64,000 nucleotides of DNA, taken from Vibrio penaeicida (GTDB lineage: Bacteria; Pseudomonadota; Gammaproteobacteria; Enterobacterales; Vibrionaceae). This document shows positions 35,902 through 44,390 of this stretch, in pieces. Position numbers and translations under genes: made by a program. Where the stretch lies: contig NZ_JAUYVM010000008.1 in the NCBI RefSeq assembly GCF_030689305.1, positions 245,577 to 309,576 on the forward strand, in the 5' to 3' direction. The notes under the pieces are model-generated. The model did not search any database, was not told where the DNA came from, and was given only the letters and a program-made list of their open reading frames with translations. The stretch's first letter is position 1. Every line of letters starts with the position of its first letter.

Positions 35902-37056
35902 CTAGCTCGTACTCAGTGCGTCGAATTGTTCGTTCAAGCAATGAGCGACAGCCATTGGTCGCTTTTGTTTAAGGAAAGACAATCGGTTAAACACCAAAGA
36001 TTGCACTAAATCGGTGTAATCCATGCCTTCACGCGCCAAGTCATGGCACACCAAGCTGATTTTCTCGCCTTCTGGTCGCTTCAGATCTGGCTTAGGGTTG
36101 GTTTCGAGTACATACAAATTGCCCTCTTTGTCCATGCGAAGATCCACACGAACCAAGGTTTGCAAACCCAGCTGGCGGTAAATTTTCTGCCCAATGTCGG
36201 CCAGTTCGCCACGCAGCTTTTCGTCGTTGACCGCCACTAGGCGATCTTGAGTGATGGGCTTTACATCCATCGACGTAAAAATGGGTTCATCTTCGTCAAG
36301 AACACGTTCCGTAATGGAGAACGCCATTGGCGTTTCAGACTGTGTGAGTTTTCCTTCTTTAAAGACGTATTCACCGGCAACAGCCACGACAAACTCACGC
36401 CCGCCTAGGAACGGTTCGATCATCACGGTATTGCCCGTCGCTTGGCGCACTTTTTCTACAGTCGCAGCAAGATCATTGCGCTCAAAAACCGGATAAACGT
36501 GTATAGACGCACGACCGGACACTGGTTTCACAATGAACCCTTCGTTGAATATTGCTTCAATTTCATCGATCGCACCTTGCTTCACCGCATCATCGAAACA
36601 CTCATCGATACCAATCGTCACAAATGGAGCCGTAGGCAGACCTGCAGCTTTAATTTCATGTTTGAACAGGTGTTTGTTATCCAGAATACCTGCCGTCATT
36701 GGGGAGTGGCCGACGTATGGCACACCTAACATTTCAAGGGTGGAAGGAAGGTGACACATGGAGTCAAACCCTTGCAGCCCGCCGCTGTTGGTGATGACTA
36801 ATTCGGTCCCTTTTTCTCTAAGTTGCTGTGCCAAATTAAGGTCTTCGGCAAACACTTCCACATCTTGGAAACCCGACTCACGCAGGGCGTTCGCAATATC
36901 ATGCGCAACAGGCGCGTACGTTTTAGTCGAGCGAGGGCTCAAGTTTTCAAAAATATAACTGCCCTCCTGACCTTTATCCCCACCGTGAATCACGGCGACT
37001 TTTAAGTTCTGGCGAATCCATTCCAGTTGCGGCTTAGAAAAAACTGAATGCGTCAT
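35902..37056 (-). CDS. D-alanine-D-alanine ligase-like ATP-grasp protein within T6SS operon
   Basis: A 384-residue ATP-grasp enzyme. VIHGGDKGQEGSY begins the N-terminal domain; VPYVGHSPMTAGILDNKHLF and KAAGLPTAPFVTIG match the D-Ala-D-Ala ligase substrate and ATP regions; FIVKPVSGRAS holds the ATP-binding lysine; VRVDLRMDKEGNLYVLETNP holds the Mg-binding Glu and Asn. Such enzymes join amino acids or peptides through an acyl phosphate. Peptidoglycan ligases are normally in the cell-wall cluster, so this copy probably makes a different dipeptide or modifies another molecule. It precedes the sensor-MFS gene by 9 bases. Confidence 0.82.
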   Translation of the reverse strand: MTHSVFSKPQLEWIRQNLKVAVIHGGDKGQEGSYIFENLSPRSTKTYAPVAHDIANALRESGFQDVEVFAEDLNLAQQLREKGTELVITNSGGLQGFDSMCHLPSTLEMLGVPYVGHSPMTAGILDNKHLFKHEIKAAGLPTAPFVTIGIDECFDDAVKQGAIDEIEAIFNEGFIVKPVSGRASIHVYPVFERNDLAATVEKVRQATGNTVMIEPFLGGREFVVAVAGEYVFKEGKLTQSETPMAFSITERVLDEDEPIFTSMDVKPITQDRLVAVNDEKLRGELADIGQKIYRQLGLQTLVRVDLRMDKEGNLYVLETNPKPDLKRPEGEKISLVCHDLAREGMDYTDLVQSLVFNRLSFLKQKRPMAVAHCLNEQFDALSTS

Positions 37057-37165
37057 CTGTTTATACTCATGGTGTTGTGTTGCTAAAAAGGCGCTTCAAA
37101 TGGCAACCCGGCAGCAATCAATGTTTAAAAAAGTAAATAATTAAAGTAATCGTTATTGTTATAAG

Positions 37166-37184
37166 TGGGCAGACATACTGCCCA
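37166..37184. other. Hairpin in the clpV-ATP-grasp gap
   Basis: TGGGCAG pairs with CTGCCCA across 5 bases in the 165-bp gap after clpV. It has no T-tract on the leftward strand, so it is more likely a processing or attenuating hairpin than a full stop. This gap could also hold a secondary promoter for the four-gene insert. Confidence 0.4.
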
Positions 37185-37221
37185 TTCGCACCGAGATCTC
37201 ACGCCTCGTTATCATTTGTTT

Positions 37222-39828
37222 TTATTGGATTTTAATCACAAAAAGGCCGTTTTCAGTGTGTACCTTGACCGCTTCTACAGGTTTGCTTTCACTCATGCGA
37301 ACAATGCACTGGTTTGCCAGTTCTGGCATTAGTTGACGATTGATCAACTGCTCAACGGCACGGGCACCGGTTTCAGGTGAATCATTCATGTTTACCAGCA
37401 GTTCAATGACATCTGGGTGATAGTCAAAACTTGCCCCATAGTGCAACTGAACGCGCTTACGAATGCGATTCAGTGACAGCTCGGCGATTTTGCCCAATTC
37501 TTCATCATTCAATGGGAAATACGGCACGATAGTCGCCCGCCCAAGGAAAGCAGGTTTAAAGTGATTCTGAAGCTCTGGGAAAATAGTTTGTGTAAGCGCA
37601 GGAACATCAGGTCGACCGTTTGTACAAGCATTCACCACCGCACCATCAGCGGCGTTCGACGTCATGATGATGATGGTGTTGCGAAAATCGATGTTTCGCC
37701 CCTCACTGTCAGAAATCGAGCCTTTATCAAAGATCTGATAAAAGATGTCGTGCACGCCCGGGTGCGCTTTTTCCATTTCATCCAAAAGAAGAACCGAATA
37801 TGGGTTTTTGCGCACCGCTTCGGTTAGCACGCCACCTTTTCCATATCCGACATAGCCCGCTGGTGAGCCCAGTAACATCGAGACTTTGTGCTCTTCTTTG
37901 AATTCCGTCATGTTGATGGTGGTAATATTGCGTTCACCGCCGTAAAGCAGATCCGTTAGCGCCAACGCTGTTTCGGTTTTACCCACACCACTAGGACCAC
38001 ACATGAGGAAAACACCGACAGGTTTACGTGGGTCTGTTAAACCAGCGCGAGAAAGACGAATCGCTTGAGAAAGTTCCGCAATCGGAGTGACTTGCCCTAT
38101 CACTCGCTCACCGATATGAGACTCTAGGTGCATCAGTCTTTCCACTTCTTGGCTCAACATATTGCCAACAGGAATACCCGTCCAAAGTGCTACTACGTCA
38201 GCGATGGTTTGCTCTGTCACCTGAGCCAGTACTAATGGTTGCTCACCCTGCTTGTCACGCAGTACCTGCATTTTCTCTGCAAGCTGTGCTTTGGCTTCAA
38301 GGGAGGTGATTGAACCTTTTTCTTTAAGCTCTTCATCCAACTGGATTTGCAGTGCAATGATCTCATCCACTAGCATGCGTTCTTCGTTCCAACGCAGTTC
38401 AATCGACTGATGTTCTGCTTCAAGAGACGCCAAACGCTGTTTCGCTTCTTCCAAACGTTCGCTTTCAACCGACCACAACGCCGACTCGTGAATCAAGGTA
38501 TCGATTTCGTTATTGGCGTAGCGAATCTGCTCTGCGATCGCTTCCATTTGGCGAGGTGCTGCGCTTTGGCTCAAACCAATGCGAGAACACGCCGTGTCCA
38601 ATAGGCTAATCGCCTTATCAGGTAGCTTACGTTCTGGTAGATAACGAATGGAAAGAGAGACCGCTGCATCAATTGCTTCTTGCATCACTTTTACGTTGTG
38701 ATGCTTTTCCAAGCTACGCTTAACGCCACGAAGCATGTGGATCGCGTCTTCTTCGTTGGGCTCATCCACCGACACCACTTGGAAACGACGAGTCAACGCA
38801 GCATCTGATTCAAAGTATTGCTTGTATTCCGCCCATGTAGTTGCGGCAAGAGAGCGAAACTCACCTCGCGCCAACGCTGGTTTTAGAATATTTGCCGCAT
38901 CGTTTTGACCGGCAGTACCACCCGCACCGATCAACGTATGTGCTTCATCAATAAACATGATGATGGGTGTCGATGATTGTTTGATCTCGTTGATCACATC
39001 TTTCAAGCGATTTTCAAATTCGCCTTTAATGCTCGCCCCCGCTTGCAGAAGAGAGAGATCCAAACTGCGAAGCTCAACGTTCATCAAAGCCGGCGGTACA
39101 TTACCGTTCACGATCTCTTGAGCCAAACCCTCTACTATCGCAGTTTTGCCCACACCAGGGTCGCCCACCAAGATCGGGCTGTTTTGCCGACGTCGACATA
39201 AAATGTCGATGGATTTACGAATCTCCTCACCTCTCCCAGTAATTGGGTCGAGCTTGCCACTGCGTGCGGCTTCCGTTAAGTTTTGCGAGTACTTGTCCAA
39301 AGCTGGCGTGGCGGAATCACCACTGGCTGCGACCATGCTCTCGGCAGGTTGCGTCGATTGGCTGGGTGTATTGACCGCCAAAGACTGACTGCGCAACCAT
39401 TCAGAAGACAATACGGACACCCACTGACTAAGTACGCCATTGTAAGCACTCTGACCAACACGCTGTTTCAGCACCATTAATACGTGAAATTCATTAACCA
39501 CCGATTGCTGATTATTCAGTGACGCGATCATCCAAGCATCTTTGAGTAATTCGACTAACTCCGGCGACAACGAAGGCGACACGTCGGTACCACGAGGCAA
39601 GCTTGCTAGGTGGTTATTGCAACGCTCGATCAACGTCTCTTTAGCTAAAGACGCTTGTTGCATTGCAGCATCCCAACCTTTCGATTGTTGCAGCAACTGA
39701 AAAAACCAGTGTTCAGGCTCAATAGAGAAATGAACTCGGTTGACGCATTCCCCAGCAGCAGATTCCAGAGCACTTTTCAGCGAAGGGGTCAGCCTTTTGA
39801 CCAAGCTTTGCAATTCAATATTAATCAT
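37222..39828 (-). CDS. clpV: T6SS sheath-recycling AAA+ ATPase ClpV (TssH)
   Basis: An 868-residue Clp/Hsp100 ATPase. Residues 1-160 are the ClpV-specific N-terminal domain that recognises the contracted sheath. The first AAA module has Walker A GDPGVGKT (222-229), a coiled middle domain follows (about 400-520), and the second module has GPSGVGKT near 610 and the arginine-finger region. It disassembles contracted TssBC sheaths after firing, using ATP in the cytoplasm. It follows tssG by 8 bases. A 165-bp gap separates it from the next gene, the largest gap in this operon. Confidence 0.97.
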   Translation of the reverse strand: MINIELQSLVKRLTPSLKSALESAAGECVNRVHFSIEPEHWFFQLLQQSKGWDAAMQQASLAKETLIERCNNHLASLPRGTDVSPSLSPELVELLKDAWMIASLNNQQSVVNEFHVLMVLKQRVGQSAYNGVLSQWVSVLSSEWLRSQSLAVNTPSQSTQPAESMVAASGDSATPALDKYSQNLTEAARSGKLDPITGRGEEIRKSIDILCRRRQNSPILVGDPGVGKTAIVEGLAQEIVNGNVPPALMNVELRSLDLSLLQAGASIKGEFENRLKDVINEIKQSSTPIIMFIDEAHTLIGAGGTAGQNDAANILKPALARGEFRSLAATTWAEYKQYFESDAALTRRFQVVSVDEPNEEDAIHMLRGVKRSLEKHHNVKVMQEAIDAAVSLSIRYLPERKLPDKAISLLDTACSRIGLSQSAAPRQMEAIAEQIRYANNEIDTLIHESALWSVESERLEEAKQRLASLEAEHQSIELRWNEERMLVDEIIALQIQLDEELKEKGSITSLEAKAQLAEKMQVLRDKQGEQPLVLAQVTEQTIADVVALWTGIPVGNMLSQEVERLMHLESHIGERVIGQVTPIAELSQAIRLSRAGLTDPRKPVGVFLMCGPSGVGKTETALALTDLLYGGERNITTINMTEFKEEHKVSMLLGSPAGYVGYGKGGVLTEAVRKNPYSVLLLDEMEKAHPGVHDIFYQIFDKGSISDSEGRNIDFRNTIIIMTSNAADGAVVNACTNGRPDVPALTQTIFPELQNHFKPAFLGRATIVPYFPLNDEELGKIAELSLNRIRKRVQLHYGASFDYHPDVIELLVNMNDSPETGARAVEQLINRQLMPELANQCIVRMSESKPVEAVKVHTENGLFVIKIQ

Positions 39829-39836
39829 TCTTTTTC

Positions 39837-40820
39837 CTAACTTTTCGTCAGTGGCATTTCTACAAACTGTTGGCTATTGGATTGGTTGTTCATCCATGCG
39901 GACTGCCCAATTCTTAGCCCACTTTTATGGCTACCAGAGAGCTTTAATCTCGGCAAATATTGGCTGTTTACCTTCATGTAAAGGGCATACTTGGTGTTTA
40001 CCCCCATGTAACTACGAACCATGTGGTCCACAGCATGAATCATTTTTTTGTCGCTACGGATCCTCAGGTAGTGCGAGTAATCTTTCGGACAGATTTTGAT
40101 ATTCAGTTTTTGACCGATCATTGGCGTTGATTTGCCCGCTAACGCGCCCATCCCTAATTGTTGATTCTTCCCAGATTGCCCAAGCTGAGTCAGTGAACAT
40201 GGCGTTAATGGCAGATATTCCAAACCACTACGCTCGACTTCAAATTGAGCTTCGAAGTAATCTTCCAGCATGGCTTTAAGTGCTAAAGGGCAAGTCAACT
40301 TAAGCCCCAATAATCCTGTGTACTGCACCAAGTGAGATTCGGGCATCGGCGCAACTTCACCCGATTGCCCCGCAAGGCTCGATAGCATCTCGGTGATGGA
40401 CTGACGGTGACGATTCCAGTGGAATGTTTCTTCTTCCATCTGGTAGGTCAGCTCATGTTTTTGTTTAGTTTCGCAGTACAGTCGGTAGTAGCGGTTATTG
40501 AACGTATCGAAGAAATCGAGCGGCGCTTCATCGCCTTGTTCAAATCGCGCCTTCAATGCTTGGTTATACATTGCGCGAGGCATGGTTCCCGCATTGCCAG
40601 ACAAAGACGCCACCGAGGTTTTTAAGGTGTACGCGCCATTTCTCTCTGAGGACACTTGCGAAACTTCCGATTTATAGTAGGCAGGAAGAATCTCTGCGCT
40701 AAAATTCACCGCAGGTCGTTGACCATTCGTGTGAGCTTGATGCTTGAAGATTTGCCACGCTTTTTCTAATTGCCCTTCAAACGTCCCCTGAGACAAGCGA
40801 ATTACAGCAGACTCTTGCAC
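39837..40820 (-). CDS. tssG: T6SS baseplate protein TssG
   Basis: A 327-residue TssG. LTCPLALKAMLEDYFEAQFE, LGMGALAGKSTPMIGQKLNI and YMKVNSQYLPRLKLSGSHKSG in the second half are typical of the family (VasB/ImpH). It forms the baseplate wedge with two TssF and one TssE, below VgrG. Its start overlaps the end of tssF by 19 bases. Confidence 0.95.
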   Translation of the reverse strand: MQESAVIRLSQGTFEGQLEKAWQIFKHQAHTNGQRPAVNFSAEILPAYYKSEVSQVSSERNGAYTLKTSVASLSGNAGTMPRAMYNQALKARFEQGDEAPLDFFDTFNNRYYRLYCETKQKHELTYQMEEETFHWNRHRQSITEMLSSLAGQSGEVAPMPESHLVQYTGLLGLKLTCPLALKAMLEDYFEAQFEVERSGLEYLPLTPCSLTQLGQSGKNQQLGMGALAGKSTPMIGQKLNIKICPKDYSHYLRIRSDKKMIHAVDHMVRSYMGVNTKYALYMKVNSQYLPRLKLSGSHKSGLRIGQSAWMNNQSNSQQFVEMPLTKS

Positions 40821-42583
40821 CCAGTTCTCCTTGGGAAAGAGAGGTAAACCCCATCCTGCCCTTCAAGATAAATATCCACTTGCGTAAAGCTGTTGAAGCC
40901 AGCGAAATAGGCAAAGAAGTAATCCAGCAAATACCCAAACATTGAGATACCGCCATTGACGTTTGCGGCATCGAGTGTGATGGATATTTTGGTGCCATAG
41001 GCAAAACACGTTTTGCCAGAAACGCGGATCGGAGCCACGACTTGCTCTTGCTCAATCTTGTGCAATGACTCGATGTAAACATGGTTCTGCACCGCTTGAT
41101 TGTGGTTGTAGAGCTCGAATACATTCTTAAGCGTTGCTATTGGGTTATCTGTCCCCAAAATAGCGTGATAATTGAAATGTAAGTGGCACAGCAGCGCCCA
41201 CACATTTTTATTGGTGTCTCGGCTGCGCACCGGCAGCGTTGGTCGACGTAATAGCGTCATAGATGCAGGGATGGTCAGAGAATCACGACAACTGATTTGG
41301 CTGGTAACGGGCAATGAACCAGCACGGACGCCATCGCTCGCGGTCGTTGTAACAGACCAAATACGAGGCTCAGAGGTCGCACTCACGTGATCTAAATCCG
41401 CCACTTTCAGACTGCTGCTCAATACGCCTCTTTCATGAGTATTTTGTACCAACTGCCAGCGAAGCGCGCATTCTGCATCATTGTATTTTTCACCGTAGAT
41501 CTGCGACACCGAGAAGGGTTCACCTTCCGTGACATCCAAGACGTCATCAACGGAAAAGACTTCAAGGTCACTGCCTTGCCCAGAATCCAGATGGATCGGG
41601 TACTGCTTCTGACTGAAATCAATTTGGACTGGCTCCGACACCTTGCTTTGCAAGTTGACTAAAGGTGTACAAAACAAAGAAAAATGATGAGCTTGCAGGC
41701 TACGCGCCATATCAACACTCACCTCATTCAAGAAAATTTGAATGCGAAATTGAGACCCCGTGGTTTTACTGATCACGTTACCCAGATCCAAGGTGAATCC
41801 TTGGAAGCGCTCAGAGAACATAAAGAACTCGGTCAGCAATTTAAAGCCGCCAAAACTCGCGGCTTGATAGGGCAATATGGTGTCTTCTGCGTCAAACCCT
41901 ATAGGCTGCATCGCAGATTGACCCAGCGTGAAGCAGGTGTCGTTGTTGCAAACACACACCTGAGCAATTCCTTGCGCTATCACGTCATACAAACGCAACG
42001 CAAAGTGGCTTTCGCCTTTGAGGTGCAATTTCAAGCGATCGATGCCCAACTCACTTAATTCGATGCCTTCGTCTGTAGCATCAATCGTCAGTTCTAACAT
42101 CGCTTTTGCGCTTTCAGCGCCAGCGGGTTTGGCCATATCAAAAGGAGCAAACAGCACCTCGGCAGACGTGACCGTGATTGGGAACAGATCCAAGTCTTCC
42201 GTGGTACGAAATACGACAGGTTCATCTGATCCGTCAGAAACATCGAATTCAGTACCTTTTGGAATGCAGTGCTTTGCGTTGGCATCCTCTGCGATATCAA
42301 AATCCAGCATACTGTAGGATGGAACCGGTTTGAGGTAATGCGGGAACAACAAGTTAACCAAGCTTTCCGTCAGCTCTGGGTAGGATTCATCCAAGCGCTG
42401 CTGGAGCTTACCGTTCATTAAGGCGACGCTTTCAATCAAACGCGCAACTTGCGGATCGTCGATACTGTCTTTTCGAATCCCCAAAGCATGCGCCGCGCCC
42501 GGATGACGCTCCGTGAATTGAGAGGCTTCGGAGCGTATAAAACGCAGTTCCTGTTCAAAATAGGAAAGCAAAGAATCAGACAA
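40802..42583 (-). CDS. tssF: T6SS baseplate protein TssF
   Basis: A 593-residue TssF, of normal length. The N-terminal signature LLSYFEQELRFIRSEASQFT, followed by RHPGAAHALGIRKDSIDDPQ, and the LFPHYLKPVPSYSMLDFDI stretch are all standard for the family (VasA/ImpG). It is the core baseplate component bound by TssG and TssE. Its start overlaps the tssE end by 8 bases. Confidence 0.97.
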   Translation of the reverse strand: MSDSLLSYFEQELRFIRSEASQFTERHPGAAHALGIRKDSIDDPQVARLIESVALMNGKLQQRLDESYPELTESLVNLLFPHYLKPVPSYSMLDFDIAEDANAKHCIPKGTEFDVSDGSDEPVVFRTTEDLDLFPITVTSAEVLFAPFDMAKPAGAESAKAMLELTIDATDEGIELSELGIDRLKLHLKGESHFALRLYDVIAQGIAQVCVCNNDTCFTLGQSAMQPIGFDAEDTILPYQAASFGGFKLLTEFFMFSERFQGFTLDLGNVISKTTGSQFRIQIFLNEVSVDMARSLQAHHFSLFCTPLVNLQSKVSEPVQIDFSQKQYPIHLDSGQGSDLEVFSVDDVLDVTEGEPFSVSQIYGEKYNDAECALRWQLVQNTHERGVLSSSLKVADLDHVSATSEPRIWSVTTTASDGVRAGSLPVTSQISCRDSLTIPASMTLLRRPTLPVRSRDTNKNVWALLCHLHFNYHAILGTDNPIATLKNVFELYNHNQAVQNHVYIESLHKIEQEQVVAPIRVSGKTCFAYGTKISITLDAANVNGGISMFGYLLDYFFAYFAGFNSFTQVDIYLEGQDGVYLSFPRRTGCKSLL

Positions 42584-42992
42584 AATTCGACTTCCTTACA
42601 TCAAGTTTGTTACTGCTGAGATCCAGAAAAGAATCCAGCACAATGGCTTCATCGCCCAGATCTGAATGCACAACGGCAGAAAGACGAAAGCTCAGTTGGT
42701 TATCGCCTACTTTGCCTTCTTGCACCTCAATCTCAACTTGGGTTAGACGTGGCTCGTAGAAACGGATTAGATTTTCGACCTCGGCGACGATCTCGTCAGT
42801 ATTGCTCTTGCTTTGAGCTCTCGCGATGTTGTGCATGCCCAGCTCAACAATGGTACCTTCACTGATCGAAATACTGTTGGACCACAAAGGGGCACGGCTT
42901 GAAATTAAGCCACAAACGTTATCGATGATGGCATCACGCACACTGTCGATATCGTCGCTCCAACTTTGTGTCAATTTCGACATTAAGCTCAT
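42576..42992 (-). CDS. tssE: T6SS baseplate protein TssE (gp25-like)
   Basis: A 138-residue gp25/lysozyme-like TssE, with VRDAIIDNVCGLISSR, ILLNS-type strand NSISISEGTIVELGMHNI and IRFYEPRLTQVEIEVQEGKV, the EPR motif being conserved. It starts sheath polymerisation at the baseplate. The start at 42992 overlaps the preceding gene's stop by four bases (ATGA); a longer frame up to 43091 only runs antiparallel in time with that gene and is not family-like. A second ATG at 42983 is possible. Confidence 0.92.
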   Translation of the reverse strand: MSLMSKLTQSWSDDIDSVRDAIIDNVCGLISSRAPLWSNSISISEGTIVELGMHNIARAQSKSNTDEIVAEVENLIRFYEPRLTQVEIEVQEGKVGDNQLSFRLSAVVHSDLGDEAIVLDSFLDLSSNKLDVRKSNFV

Positions 42993-44344
42993 TGGGTTTC
43001 TCCGATATCGGTGCCTAATACAGAGGTCGTGAGCACTACTTTGGCGTCCATCATTTCGTACTGATATTGAGGCTGTAGCATTATTTCGCATAGGTAACGT
43101 GTGTTATCGTGCGGCGCTTCTTCAATGCGCACATAACACGAACGTAAGGGGTAACGTGCAAGAACAGTATCTTCGCCGTAACTCACGTTACTGATGAATT
43201 GGTCTAACCAACGCTCTAAGCTGCGACGGCAACTTTCCGCGCTGTCGTATCGACCGACCTGATCGCGAATCTGCGCTTTGATGTAGTGACCAAAGCGGCA
43301 CGCCATTAAGTTGGTTTGCAGCATGCCAAGCTGACGACGAGATTCATCCGTCGCTTGCCAAACCGACTGGTTACTGAAAAAACCTTTGTGATTGCTAAGG
43401 TAAAGGCTAGTTAATGGCATGAAGCCTTGTGATGACCAAAAGCCATCATCTTCACTGAATAAGTCGACTTTGGTGCGAATATCAATAGAGTTTTGAACAA
43501 CTGCGCCATACGCTCCTGATTCATCATAAGAACGAAGAAAACCAAACCAGCTAATGCGATCGAATTCGCGCATCACATTACCGACCATGAGGTACGCACT
43601 GTTTCCCCAGAGCGCATTTTTTTCTTGTTTCTTTTCACTGAACACAAACCCCGCAAGGTATTGATGATACGGCTGACGCATAAGATATTCAGGCATCACC
43701 AAATGAAGAAAGCGAGAGGCGCTTTTTTCTCTCAATAACTGCCATGACAAAAAATCGCGGCTACTTAGGATACGATCGATACGTGCGCAATCGTGGAGTT
43801 GCCTGCGAGGTTCGTCGCCGAAAAAGAATTCATCAACACCTAAAACCATCGGGCAAAATGACATTTCCCCTAGCTCAGAAAGCAGTTGAAGGGTGTAAAG
43901 ATCGTCGTAATCCAGATCATCGCTATAATCAGCCGAGGCTTTGTGATCAACCATCACAAGCCCAAAAGGCGTACCACCAGCGGTATCGAACTCTTTTGAG
44001 TACAGTTTCCTGTATAGGGAGGACTGCTTTAAGTCGAACGAGTAGTTGAGGTCGGCAGAGACCATACTCCAGCTCAGATCTAGCAATTTGATTTTGACTC
44101 GCCGCTGCGAAACCTGGATTTCAGTCAGCGACTTAAGCCCTGTCCAAGACGATTCCAATTGCTTGAATTGGTTGTGCTGAACCACTTCAGAAAGCTGATC
44201 GCTGATGCGGTTATCCAGTTCAGCCATTAAACGGGTAAGCAAAGCTTTAAATTGAACCGTCGACTGAGCTTTGGCGTACCCGAGCAGCTCCTGCCAAGCA
44301 GGGTTGTCGAAAAGCGTACGGTTGATGTCAGTGTTTGGATTCAT
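42989..44344 (-). CDS. Second TssC-like sheath protein paralogue
   Basis: A 451-residue paralogue of the preceding TssC. Shared blocks are clear: QHNQFKQLESSWTGLKSL against QNNEFQKIEGSWLGLQKL, YSKEFDTAGGTPFGLVMVDH against YQEEFGTAGGQPYGALLGDY, and LQTNLMACRFGHYIKAQIRD against ISARLPYTMASSRIAQYLKV. It lacks about the first 40 residues that in TssC contribute to TssB binding, and is diverged elsewhere. The operon has only one tssB. It could cap or modify the sheath, or be a baseplate-proximal variant; the function is inference. It lies 46 bases after tssC. Confidence 0.85.
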   Translation of the reverse strand: MNPNTDINRTLFDNPAWQELLGYAKAQSTVQFKALLTRLMAELDNRISDQLSEVVQHNQFKQLESSWTGLKSLTEIQVSQRRVKIKLLDLSWSMVSADLNYSFDLKQSSLYRKLYSKEFDTAGGTPFGLVMVDHKASADYSDDLDYDDLYTLQLLSELGEMSFCPMVLGVDEFFFGDEPRRQLHDCARIDRILSSRDFLSWQLLREKSASRFLHLVMPEYLMRQPYHQYLAGFVFSEKKQEKNALWGNSAYLMVGNVMREFDRISWFGFLRSYDESGAYGAVVQNSIDIRTKVDLFSEDDGFWSSQGFMPLTSLYLSNHKGFFSNQSVWQATDESRRQLGMLQTNLMACRFGHYIKAQIRDQVGRYDSAESCRRSLERWLDQFISNVSYGEDTVLARYPLRSCYVRIEEAPHDNTRYLCEIMLQPQYQYEMMDAKVVLTTSVLGTDIGETQ

Positions 44345-44390
44345 TAACGACTCAATTCAAAACATTCGGGGACAATGTCCCCGAATAGGA

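Noticed and set aside
42993..43091. N-terminal extension of TssE by 33 codons
   Set aside because: The added residues are not TssE-like and overlap the sheath paralogue gene; the ATGA overlap start gives normal length.
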